Assembly: GCA_002869695.1 (NCBI GenBank) | Contig: PKUD01000014.1 | Location: 1-52,119 of the forward strand | Reading direction: 5' to 3' | Origin: Desulfuromonas sp. | GTDB taxonomy: Bacteria > Desulfobacterota > Desulfuromonadia > Desulfuromonadales > Geopsychrobacteraceae | DNA length: 52,119 bases | Shown here: positions 45,013-52,119 of the stretch, piece after piece | How positions within the stretch are numbered: position 1 is the first letter of the stretch | How the letters are laid out: every line of letters starts with the position of its first letter | Translations under genes and position numbers: made by a program | The notes under the pieces: model-generated | What the model was told of the DNA's origin: nothing | Database searches by the model: none | What the model saw: only the letters and a program-made list of their open reading frames with translations

Positions 45013-45525
45013 TTGGATAGCATAGTTTTCGATATTGAAACCACCGGATTGTCACCAAACCAAGGGCATCGGATCATCGAGCTTGGCGCGGTCAGGCTCT
45101 CCGCAGGGCAGGTGGTTGATGAATTTCACAGCCTGATCGATGCCGGGGTGGCGATCGATCCGCGGGCCCAGGCGGTGCATGGTATCAGCCGGGCGATGCT
45201 GCGCGGGCAACCGCAACCGGAGCAGGTCATCCCCGGATTCCGTAGTTTTATCGGAACTGTGCGACTGGTCGCCCATAACGCCCCGTTCGACACCCGTTTT
45301 CTACGTGCCGAGTTCGCCCAGTTCGGTCATGGTTTGCCCAATTGTATCGAATGCACGCTGAAACTCAGCCGTCGCATCCTGGTGTTGCCTAACTATCGCC
45401 TGGATACCGTTTATAGACATCTGGGTGGTAAGGTGGATGGCGCGATGCAAAGACACCGGGCGCTTGATGATGCAAAGATGGCAGCTTTTGTCTGGCTGAA
45501 ATTGCAGGAAAATGAACTGGACTAA
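45013..45525 (+). CDS. DEDDh 3'-5' exonuclease (DNA polymerase III epsilon-like)
   Basis: This 170-residue exonuclease of the DnaQ/RNase T superfamily has ExoI FDIETTG (metal-binding Asp and Glu), ExoII HNAPFDTRFL and ExoIII HRALDDAKM with the His of the DEDDh type. There is no polymerase-binding tail or helicase, so it is a stand-alone proofreading- or RNase T-like nuclease. TTG 45013 is chosen because GGAGAAGGAG precedes it; the frame is open to TTG 44980. Confidence 0.88.
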   Translation: MDSIVFDIETTGLSPNQGHRIIELGAVRLSAGQVVDEFHSLIDAGVAIDPRAQAVHGISRAMLRGQPQPEQVIPGFRSFIGTVRLVAHNAPFDTRFLRAEFAQFGHGLPNCIECTLKLSRRILVLPNYRLDTVYRHLGGKVDGAMQRHRALDDAKMAAFVWLKLQENELD

Positions 45526-45726
45526 CTTTGTTTCCAGACCGCAGGTCCGCTGATAGATGCGAGCATGGGCGCAGCCTGCTCAATGGCTAAGCTTCCGGCC
45601 CAGCGAGAAATCAACTGACAGATTCAACTCAGCAGGAATCGTTTGTGACAATAGTCTGAAATTTCAGCTTCTTGACCTGTATGAATCTTTCTCAAGCGGA
45701 TTGTGGGTTAGGTTCTATGGATAAAT

Positions 45727-46398
45727 ATGAGATTCTCGGTGCGACACTATCTCTTACCGCTCCTTATTGTTCTCTTTAGCTCCGTCACCTGTCTTGCCGA
45801 GTCGACGGTTACCTGCCACTGCTTCAAGAAACGCCAATATCTTCCTCAACAAAGCCATGCAGTTGATCCATATTTTCTGACAACTGCGCAGAATTCTTTG
45901 ATGGCGATTCTGTACCGGGTTGAAAAGAAATCCCTGGTTCGTGCCAAGATGAGCGGGGCAAAAGGTGACGATCTATGGATTGCCCATGAACTGTCCCGGC
46001 AGAGCGGCCGTTCTCTGGCTGAAATCCAGATCACCCGTTCCCGGGGCAACAGCTGGGATGAAGTGGTGAGGCGGCTGGGAGTTAATCCCGGTTTGCTGGA
46101 TCAATGGTTTCATGATCTGCGTGGTCGGCCGGAAGCGCTTGCTGCTTCAGTTGTTGATAAGGTCTTGGTCGTCGATCTGGAAGCGGGTGCTGACCGGGTT
46201 GCCCAACTTGGTGCACATGGCGCGACCGGCAAGGAGAAAATCCTTTCCGTTTTGCTCGCCAAGGTAGGGCAGGCTGATCCGGTCGGGATTTACAGCAGGA
46301 TTATTAACGGCGAAAGCTGGGGAAAACTTCTTCATGATTTAGGACTATACGACAGTGCGGCGATCGAGCAAAAATGGAAAATATTGTTGAAGCGTTAA
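45727..46398 (+). CDS. Secreted protein of unknown function with CHC motif
   Basis: This 223-residue product has a signal peptide (about 1-25). Its mature N-terminus begins near ESTVTCHCFKKRQYLP, with a Cys-His-Cys that could bind a metal or form a disulfide. The rest (about 45-220) is helical and soluble. It contains two similar stretches around SRSRGNSWDEVVRRLG (about 107-122) and SRIINGESWGKLLHDLG (about 190-206), suggesting an internal repeat. I do not recognise a family. It stands alone between the exonuclease and an M24 peptidase gene. Confidence 0.7.
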   Translation: MRFSVRHYLLPLLIVLFSSVTCLAESTVTCHCFKKRQYLPQQSHAVDPYFLTTAQNSLMAILYRVEKKSLVRAKMSGAKGDDLWIAHELSRQSGRSLAEIQITRSRGNSWDEVVRRLGVNPGLLDQWFHDLRGRPEALAASVVDKVLVVDLEAGADRVAQLGAHGATGKEKILSVLLAKVGQADPVGIYSRIINGESWGKLLHDLGLYDSAAIEQKWKILLKR

Positions 46399-46799
46399 CT
46401 GGGTATTGGCCTATGGTCTGTGATTGAATGTCACTCTTGTGATTAATCAATTTATCTGAAAAACCCTATACATACTGGATTGATGAACCGGGCAAATATT
46501 TTTTATGCGGATACTGTACACAATTTCTGTGGATAGCCTTGTGTAAAAGTCCAACCCCCCTCTTTTAATCTCGAGTCTCTGGCTTTTTGCCTAAAAAAAA
46601 GGCAGACTGCTCCGACAATTTTATCCGTAGAGTTTTTGTCGATCAGGGCAAAAATTGGCATTCAATTTGACGGCATGTATTCCGTGTGTTATCTCACTTT
46701 TGTTGCTGTCGGCAACGTCAGGGACATCACTTTAATCTGGTAAAGTCAATCACATCGGTGACAGCCTGTTCTGTTGCTATTTCATGAAAGAGAGGGTTT
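46399..46799. other. Intergenic region upstream of the M24 peptidase gene
   Basis: These 401 bp contain no open frame of note. I see a short inverted repeat (CGACAA/TTGTCG near 46613-46643) and an A/T-rich run after the 45727 gene. No promoter stands out. AGAGAGGGT lies just before the ATG. Confidence 0.45.
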
Positions 46800-47990
46800 A
46801 TGCGGATAACTCCTGCAACAGAACTGACTCAGCGGTGTCGCGCTCTGCAAGGGCAGATGGTTGAGGCGGGACTTGAGGCGACGATTATATTGCAGAACAG
46901 TGACCTGTTCTACTTTACCGGCTCAATCCAGCAGGGGGTACTCTACGTTCCCCTCAGTGGCGAACCCGTTTATCTGGTCCGGAAGGACTATGGGCGTGCC
47001 CGGATGGAATCGGGACTTAAGGAGGTAGCACCACTCGGCAGCATGCGTGATCTGCCAGGAATTCTGACTGATTTTGGCTTGCCCAAGGCGACGCGGATCG
47101 GTATGGAGTTGGATGTCGTTCCGGTTGCGCTGTTCCACCGCTGGCAGAAGGTGTTTTCTGATTGCGATCTGGTGGATGCTTCTCCTCTGATCAGAACTGT
47201 CAGGGCGATCAAGAGTGAATACGAGATCTCCATTATGAAAGACTGTGCCCTGATCATGGATAAAATTTTTCAGCACGCCAGAGAAATCATAGCCGTCGGC
47301 AGGACCGACCTGGAGGTGGCCGCTGACCTTGAATGTTTCGCCCGTAAAGAGGGACATCAGGGGATCATGCGCTTCCGGGCCTTTAACGCAGAGCTCTATT
47401 TCGGCCATATCTTTTCCGGTCCTGATGCAGCGGTCCCGGCCTTTCTTGATGCCCCTCTTGGAGGGCTCGGGCTGAATCCGTCAGTCGGCCAAGGTGCCAG
47501 TTACAAGCGGATAGAACGTAACGAACCGATCATCATCGACGTGATGACGGCCTATGATGGTTACATGGTCGACCAGACCCGGACCATGGTGGTCGGTAAG
47601 CTGCCGCAGCAGCTTGAACAGGCCTATTACGATATGCTGAAGGTGCAGGAACGCCTGTTCGAGATTGCCCGGCCCGGTGCGATCTGGGGTGATGTCTATC
47701 AACAGTGCTACGATCTGGCTGTCGAGCTGGGTTATAAGGATCACTTCATGGGGGCTTCAGGAGCGCAGGTTTCTTTCATCGGCCATGGCGTTGGCCTGGA
47801 GGTCGACGAATATCCCTTTATTGCCCGCGGCTTCGCGAAGCAGGAGCTGCAGGAGAACATGACATTTGCTTTTGAGCCGAAAGCGGTTTATCCGGGCCTG
47901 GGAGTGGTTGGTGTTGAGAACACCTACCGGCTCACCAGTGATCGGCTGAAGCGCCTCACCTATACCCCAGAGGATCTTGTTGAACTGTAG
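46800..47990 (+). CDS. M24 family metallopeptidase (Xaa-Pro aminopeptidase-like)
   Basis: This 396-residue protein has a creatinase N-terminal domain (about 1-135) and a pita-bread catalytic domain. The five metal ligands are in place: Asp247 and Asp258 (IIIDVMTAYDGYMVDQTRT), His329 (IGHGVGLEVDEYP), Glu359 (FEPKAVYPG) and Glu373 (VGVENTYR). It probably removes N-terminal residues ahead of proline or acts as a dipeptidase. It has no signal peptide. A large hairpin lies downstream. Confidence 0.92.
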   Translation: MRITPATELTQRCRALQGQMVEAGLEATIILQNSDLFYFTGSIQQGVLYVPLSGEPVYLVRKDYGRARMESGLKEVAPLGSMRDLPGILTDFGLPKATRIGMELDVVPVALFHRWQKVFSDCDLVDASPLIRTVRAIKSEYEISIMKDCALIMDKIFQHAREIIAVGRTDLEVAADLECFARKEGHQGIMRFRAFNAELYFGHIFSGPDAAVPAFLDAPLGGLGLNPSVGQGASYKRIERNEPIIIDVMTAYDGYMVDQTRTMVVGKLPQQLEQAYYDMLKVQERLFEIARPGAIWGDVYQQCYDLAVELGYKDHFMGASGAQVSFIGHGVGLEVDEYPFIARGFAKQELQENMTFAFEPKAVYPGLGVVGVENTYRLTSDRLKRLTYTPEDLVEL

Positions 47991-48119
47991 ATCCCCGTCA
48001 CCTTCCAGCATTTTGCAGACTGGTTGTCAGTGTTTCAAATACAGCTGAATGGGCAAGCCCCCATCAGTGTATCAATGAGACAATCGATGCCTGGCTGCAA
48101 TTCCTTAAGGCCAGACATA

Positions 48120-48165
48120 GGAACAGCTCCCCCCTTGATCTTGGAGATCATGGGGGGGCTGTTCC
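48120..48165. terminator. Large hairpin between the M24 peptidase and HD-GYP-like gene
   Basis: GGAACAGC (48120-48127) pairs with GCTGTTCC (48158-48165), continuing through C-run/G-run and TGATC/GATCA arms with one bulge. There is no T-tract. It may be a terminator, or a mobile REP-like element if it recurs in the genome. Confidence 0.5.
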
Positions 48166-48225
48166 AACCTTTGGCGATTGGTTACCTGCTTCGACAGGAG
48201 CTATTGGTCTGTTGACAGGCTTGAA

Positions 48226-49779
48226 ATGTCTGCTCTGATCGATAAACTGAACAGCAGGGGTGCCGAGATGACACGATTTGACCGAGATGAAGACTGGCTT
48301 CAATTGGAACGGTTCTCTCAGTTTTTTACCGAACTGGCGGAAGAGACTGACAACAGCAAACTGGTGCGGGCAGTCGTATCCAAAGCTCTGGAGTTGACCG
48401 GAGCGGATGCCGGGTTGCTCTACTTACAACCTGTCTCCGGCCTGCTCAGTTGTGAATCTGTCAGAATCCTTTCTTCCGACCTGTTCCTGTCGGGGGAGGA
48501 GCTGACTGACAGCCTTTCTCTGATCCCGATTCCGGAACAAATGGCGAGCAAGAGTTCTTGCCTTTTACGGGCTTATCTCGAAAAGCGTTCGCTGCTGGTT
48601 GATGATCCATCTGTCTGTGCGGTGGAACTTGATGAGCTGAGGCAATTCGAGCGCGCATTCGCTTATAGGGTTGACGCTCTGCTCAGTGTTCCACTTGGTG
48701 GTCTGCAGGACAAGGTATATGGCGTTCTGCAATTAATGAATCCCGGCAGCGAAAATTTTTCCGGCCAGCGCCGGGTTCTTGTTGAACAGCTTGCCAGCAT
48801 TGCCGGCAGCCTGCTGTATAAGAATCAACAGCTCGAAGAACAGAAGACTCTTTTTGAATCGATGATTCAGATGATTGCCGGAGCCGTGGATGAAAAGTTT
48901 TATCTCGGTGCCGACCACTGTCGGCGGGTGCCGGTGCTGGCAATGATGCTTGCTCGCGCAGTTAACCGAACAGAACGGCCGCCTTTTGCCGAACAGGTTT
49001 TCGATCAGGGTGAGTTGTACGAACTTGAGGTGGCGGCCTGGCTGCACGACTGCGGCAAGCTGGTCACACCGATCAGCCTGGTCGATAAATCGAGCAAACT
49101 GGAGACTGTTTTTGATCGGATTGAGTTGATTCAGACCCGTTTCGAGATACTTCGTCGTGATCAGGAGCTTTTCCGTTTACGGGAAGGGTTGTCGGGAGAG
49201 AATCTTCCCGTTCTGACGGACGGCAGTTATCGTCAGCAGAAGATGCTTGAAGACATGCATTTTCTCGCTGCCTGCAATCACGGGAAGAGGATTATGACTG
49301 CGGATGATCTGCAACGTCTGCGGGACATTGCTGATCGTTACCGTTGGGTTGATCGGCAGATGGAGGAGGTGTCTGTCCTGACCGAAGATGAGCTGACCAA
49401 CCTGTCCATCATGAGTGGAACCCTCAACGAGCGGGAGCGGGTCAAGATCAACAATCACGCCCTGGCCTCGGTTGGTATGCTTGATCTTCTCCCTTTTCCG
49501 GACGATTTACGGCGGGTTCCTGATATCATCAGTGGTTATCATCAGTCCGGAGACGCGCAGCCGTTGCTGCAGGCCCGCATTCTGACAATTGCTGACCGGT
49601 TTGTGTCCGTCACTGCGGAAAATAGAGCCTATTGCAAAACCAACAGCCTAGAAAACGCCATGAAAATTCTCTATGGAATGGCCGATTCGGGTCAACTTGA
49701 CCGAAACCTGCTCGATCTGTTTTCCGGGGAGCACCTCCACAAACAGTATGCGGCTGAGTTTCTGTCTGATGATCAGTAG
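48226..49779 (+). CDS. GAF domain and HD-GYP-like domain protein
   Basis: This 517-residue cytosolic protein has a GAF-type domain (about 20-200; LVRAVVSKALELTGADAGLLYL, LLSVPLGGL, VYGVLQLMNP) and an HD-GYP-like domain (about 220-510). The HD pair is in WLHDCGK (His274, Asp275), and VNHA is replaced by KINNHALASVGML. The GYP signature is degenerate (IISGYHQSGD). An insertion of about 100 residues separates the two halves, as in some known members. So c-di-GMP hydrolysis is uncertain. ATG 48226 is chosen; the frame opens at GTG 48178, and ATG 48268 is another candidate. Orphan signalling protein. Confidence 0.8.
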   Translation: MSALIDKLNSRGAEMTRFDRDEDWLQLERFSQFFTELAEETDNSKLVRAVVSKALELTGADAGLLYLQPVSGLLSCESVRILSSDLFLSGEELTDSLSLIPIPEQMASKSSCLLRAYLEKRSLLVDDPSVCAVELDELRQFERAFAYRVDALLSVPLGGLQDKVYGVLQLMNPGSENFSGQRRVLVEQLASIAGSLLYKNQQLEEQKTLFESMIQMIAGAVDEKFYLGADHCRRVPVLAMMLARAVNRTERPPFAEQVFDQGELYELEVAAWLHDCGKLVTPISLVDKSSKLETVFDRIELIQTRFEILRRDQELFRLREGLSGENLPVLTDGSYRQQKMLEDMHFLAACNHGKRIMTADDLQRLRDIADRYRWVDRQMEEVSVLTEDELTNLSIMSGTLNERERVKINNHALASVGMLDLLPFPDDLRRVPDIISGYHQSGDAQPLLQARILTIADRFVSVTAENRAYCKTNSLENAMKILYGMADSGQLDRNLLDLFSGEHLHKQYAAEFLSDDQ

Positions 49780-49884
49780 TTCGAAATCCTGTGGTAATGA
49801 TGAATTTTTCTGATCTTCCTGTTTTAATATTGTTAATAATTTCTTTCTGTTAACCTACTTGTCATTTTTCTCGACAGGAAAATC

Positions 49885-49926
49885 TGTTATGATACTTGTT
49901 AACTCTGAACAGGGCTTTAACCCTGT
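49885..49926 (+). promoter_or_regulatory. Extended -10 promoter and leader hairpin of hflKC
   Basis: TGTTATGAT (49885-49893) is an extended -10 element without a clear -35. About 15 bp on, ACAGGG/CCCTGT (49909-49914 with 49921-49926) forms a small leader hairpin ahead of the hflK ribosome binding site. Confidence 0.5.
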
Positions 49927-49960
49927 CAATTCACAAACCAACTAAGATTGAGAGGTAAAG

Positions 49961-50983
49961 ATGCAGGATTGGGGACAAGGCCCCTCCGGGGACGACCTGG
50001 AAAAGAAGGTTATTGAAATCAGGGATCACCTGAAGAACAAGTTGGGTCCGCAGAAGGGGATCCTGCCGATTTTGATCCTGGTACTGCTGCTGGTTCTGGG
50101 GGGCTACAGTAGCTTCTATGAGGTTGATACCGAGGAGACCGGGGTGGTGCTCCGTTTCGGCGAATTTTCCGGGTTCTCGGAGCCGGGACTGCACTTCAAG
50201 CTGCCGTTCGGGATCGACCAGGTTTACCTTGTGCAGACCGGCCGTGTTCTCAAGGAAGAGTTCGGCTATCGCACGGTCCAGCCCGGGGTTCGCACCACCT
50301 ATTCAAGGGGGGGGCTGGAGGAAGAATCGCTGACCCTGACCGGCGATCTCAATGTCAGTGACGTCGAGTGGATCGTTCAGTTCCAGGTCGCCGACCCCTT
50401 CAAGTTTATTTTCAATATCAAGGACCCTGTCGGCACGATCCGCGACATCTCAGAAGCAATGGTCCGCAAGGCGATCGGCAACGCCAACGTGACCCAGGTT
50501 CTGACCACCGAGCGGGCACAATTGGCCGGCGAGATCGAGGTGGGTCTGCAGGAAACCCTCAACCAGTACGACATCGGGGTACGCATCGTTACGGTCAAGT
50601 TTCAGGACGTGACCCCGCCTGATCCGGTCAAAGATGCTTTTAACGAAGTCAACGAGGCCGAGCAGCAGAAGGAGAGTTTAATCTTCCAGGCCCGTGAACA
50701 GTTCAACCGTGAAGTACCCCGGGCTCGTGGTCAGGCCAAACAGGCGCTGCAGGAAGCCGAGGGGTACGCTGTCGAGAGAATCAACAAGGCGAGAGGGGAA
50801 ACCAACCGGTTTCTTGCCCTGCTGACGGAATACCGGAAAGCCCCGGAGGTGACCAGACGCAGAATTTATCTGGAAACCATGGAAGTCATTCTGCCCAGAC
50901 TGGAAGAGACCTATATCATGGATGATCAGTCCGGTGGCCTGCTGCCGCTGCTCCCCCTGCGCAAAGAAGGAGTGGCCAAATGA
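49961..50983 (+). CDS. hflK: FtsH protease modulator HflK
   Basis: This 340-residue inner-membrane protein has one TM (about 27-46) and an SPFH/band-7 domain (about 50-230). It matches HflK: ETGVVLRFGEFSGFSEPGLHFKLPFGID, then VKDAFNEVNEAEQQKES. HflK and HflC form a cage around the membrane protease FtsH and modulate its activity. The N-terminus is short compared with E. coli HflK and lacks its Gly-rich tract. It overlaps hflC by 4 bp (ATGA). Confidence 0.94.
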   Translation: MQDWGQGPSGDDLEKKVIEIRDHLKNKLGPQKGILPILILVLLLVLGGYSSFYEVDTEETGVVLRFGEFSGFSEPGLHFKLPFGIDQVYLVQTGRVLKEEFGYRTVQPGVRTTYSRGGLEEESLTLTGDLNVSDVEWIVQFQVADPFKFIFNIKDPVGTIRDISEAMVRKAIGNANVTQVLTTERAQLAGEIEVGLQETLNQYDIGVRIVTVKFQDVTPPDPVKDAFNEVNEAEQQKESLIFQAREQFNREVPRARGQAKQALQEAEGYAVERINKARGETNRFLALLTEYRKAPEVTRRRIYLETMEVILPRLEETYIMDDQSGGLLPLLPLRKEGVAK

Positions 50984-51909
50984 AAAAGTCGATTTTTATT
51001 ATTCTGATTATCGCAATCATCGTCATTGCCCGGGGCGGTTTTTACGTGATTAACGAGGCAGAACAGGGGATTGTCACCCAGTTTGGCAAGCCGGTGGGCG
51101 ACGTGATCAACCCGGGGCTGAATTTCAAGCTGCCTTTTGTGCAGAAGGTCACCCGCTTTGAAAGGCGGATTCTCAAATGGGACGGTGATCCCAATCAGAT
51201 TCCGACCAAGGACAAGCGTTTTATCTGGGTCGATACCACGGCCCGCTGGCGGATCGCCGATCCCCTGCTGTTCTATAAAACGGTGGCGACAGAGCGAGGT
51301 GCCCAGAGTCGGCTTGACGATATTATCGATTCCGTGGTGCGGGATGCTGTTTCCGGCCGCTTGTTGGTCGAGCTGGTGCGTGGCAGCGACTACCGGGCCG
51401 AGGGAGTGGATGAGGAGAAGTTCGAGGTCGAAGGTGTTGAAATCGCCAAAGAGGATCTGGTCGGGCGCGAAGAGATATTGGCCGGTATGCTGGAGAAGGC
51501 CCGCGCCAGCACGCCTGAGTACGGTATCGAGCTGCTCGATATCCAGATCAAACGGATCAACTACGTGGAGCAGGTTCGCACCCGGGTCTACGAGCGAATG
51601 ATCAATGAACGGAAAAAGGTTGCCGCCGAGTATCGCTCCGAGGGCGAGGGGGAACAGGCAGAAATTCTCGGTGAAATGGGCCGGACCCTCAAAGAAATCA
51701 GCTCCGAAGCCTATCGTAAAGTTCTGGAAATCCGCGGCTCAGCCGATGCGGAGGCTGCAGCGATCTATGCTGAAGCCTACAACCAGGACAAGGAGTTCTA
51801 CTCCTTCCTGCGGACGCTGGAATCCTACAAGAAGGGGATCAGCGAGAATGGTCGTTTAATCATTTCTACCGATTATGATTATTATCGGTATATGAAGGAC
51901 GCCAAGTAG
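50980..51909 (+). CDS. hflC: FtsH protease modulator HflC
   Basis: This 309-residue partner of HflK has an N-terminal TM (about 4-22), a band-7 domain (VINEAEQGIVTQFGKPVGDVINPGLNFKLPFVQ) and a coiled-coil region with INERKKVAAEYRSEGEGEQAEI. It is full-length. ATG 50980 overlaps the hflK stop codon, with AAAGAAGGAG ahead of it. Confidence 0.95.
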   Translation: MKKSIFIILIIAIIVIARGGFYVINEAEQGIVTQFGKPVGDVINPGLNFKLPFVQKVTRFERRILKWDGDPNQIPTKDKRFIWVDTTARWRIADPLLFYKTVATERGAQSRLDDIIDSVVRDAVSGRLLVELVRGSDYRAEGVDEEKFEVEGVEIAKEDLVGREEILAGMLEKARASTPEYGIELLDIQIKRINYVEQVRTRVYERMINERKKVAAEYRSEGEGEQAEILGEMGRTLKEISSEAYRKVLEIRGSADAEAAAIYAEAYNQDKEFYSFLRTLESYKKGISENGRLIISTDYDYYRYMKDAK

Positions 51910-51930
51910 TTCTTTCAACCACCGCGTTAC

Positions 51931-51963
51931 TGAAGCGGGCTGCCCTTGCGGTGGCCCGCTTCA
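51931..51963 (+). terminator. Terminator after hflC
   Basis: TGAAGCGGGC (51931-51940) pairs with GCCCGCTTCA (51954-51963), followed by ACTTTCT. Confidence 0.7.
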
Positions 51964-52000
51964 ACTTTCTCCCGATACTTACGCAGACAAGGCAGGATGG

Positions 52001-52119
52001 ATGCGACCGATTTTCGTTTCCCGTTCCCTGGTGGGTTCGTATCTGGCAGCCTTGCTGTTACTGCTGTGGGGCTGCTGCGCTCCATCGCTGGAACTGTCAC
52101 AAACCGAACCTGCTGCCGA
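52001..52119 (+). CDS. Lipoprotein gene, N-terminal part (cut by window edge)
   Basis: The frame from ATG 52001 runs to the edge of the window, about 39 residues. It has a basic N-terminus, a hydrophobic stretch LAALLLLLWG and a cysteine pair WGCC, consistent with a lipoprotein signal. GGCAGGATGG lies upstream. The mature sequence shown is too short to identify a family. Confidence 0.7.
   Translation, partial: MRPIFVSRSLVGSYLAALLLLLWGCCAPSLELSQTEPAA

Overview
The window reads as a chromosomal segment of a Gram-negative, anaerobic deltaproteobacterium of the Desulfuromonadales type (Desulfuromonas/Geobacter relatives). This is an inference from gene content: an octaheme HAO-family cytochrome, a degenerate-GGDEF sensor of the NPLTxLPGN type, a REC-PilZ regulator, a porin/PBP-like/chemoreceptor cassette, a cobalamin-riboswitch operon with a CbiK-type chelatase, and frequent TTG/GTG starts. 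Coding density is high. I saw no rRNA, tRNA, insertion sequence, phage or CRISPR.

Layout. 1-3.8 kb (minus): the 5' part of a YdfG-like short-chain dehydrogenase, then RNase E/G with a long basic tail. Upstream of RNase E/G is a small reading frame that overlaps its start and appears split by a 16-bp repeat. 4.1-11.0 kb (plus): a copper/silver efflux operon (tiny Cys-motif lipoprotein, CusC-, CusB- and CusA-like proteins, Met/His-rich periplasmic protein) behind a perfect 24-bp palindrome and a sigma-54-like promoter. 11.2-15.2 kb: an ABC-F ATPase, a ParA-like protein with an anomalous start, and a DUF4388-like protein. 15.5-20.6 kb: a branched-chain amino acid (Liv) ABC transporter whose livG carries an in-frame TAA. 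20.8-26.0 kb: a membrane GGDEF-like protein, then porin, PBP-like protein and chemoreceptor. 26.0-32.2 kb (minus): a seven-gene cobalamin-riboswitch operon holding an apparently exported CbiK chelatase, an ABC-2 exporter pair, a BtuFCD/FecBCD-like importer and a CobI/CbiL methyltransferase. 32.2-33.1 kb (minus): an OmpA-family lipoprotein.

33.3-41.1 kb (plus): a cofactor/housekeeping run (nadC, birA, coaX, an EF-G-like GTPase, a SPOR protein, an unknown protein, mogA). 41.3-42.1 kb: a REC-PilZ regulator. 42.6-44.8 kb: the octaheme cytochrome with a SurA-N-like periplasmic protein. 45.0-49.8 kb: a DEDDh exonuclease, an unknown secreted protein, an M24 peptidase and a GAF/HD-GYP-like protein. 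50.0-51.9 kb: hflK-hflC, followed by the start of a lipoprotein gene cut by the window edge.

The strongest candidate for an undescribed system is the riboswitch operon. Its gene content would allow cobalt to be inserted into sirohydrochlorin outside the cytoplasm: export by the ABC-2 pair, chelation by secreted CbiK, re-import by the BtuFCD-like transporter, then methylation by CobI. Other points worth checking are the split livG, the start-less ParA-like gene, the Ser substitution in the GGDEF domain, and two sigma-54-like promoters upstream of metal efflux and of the octaheme cytochrome.
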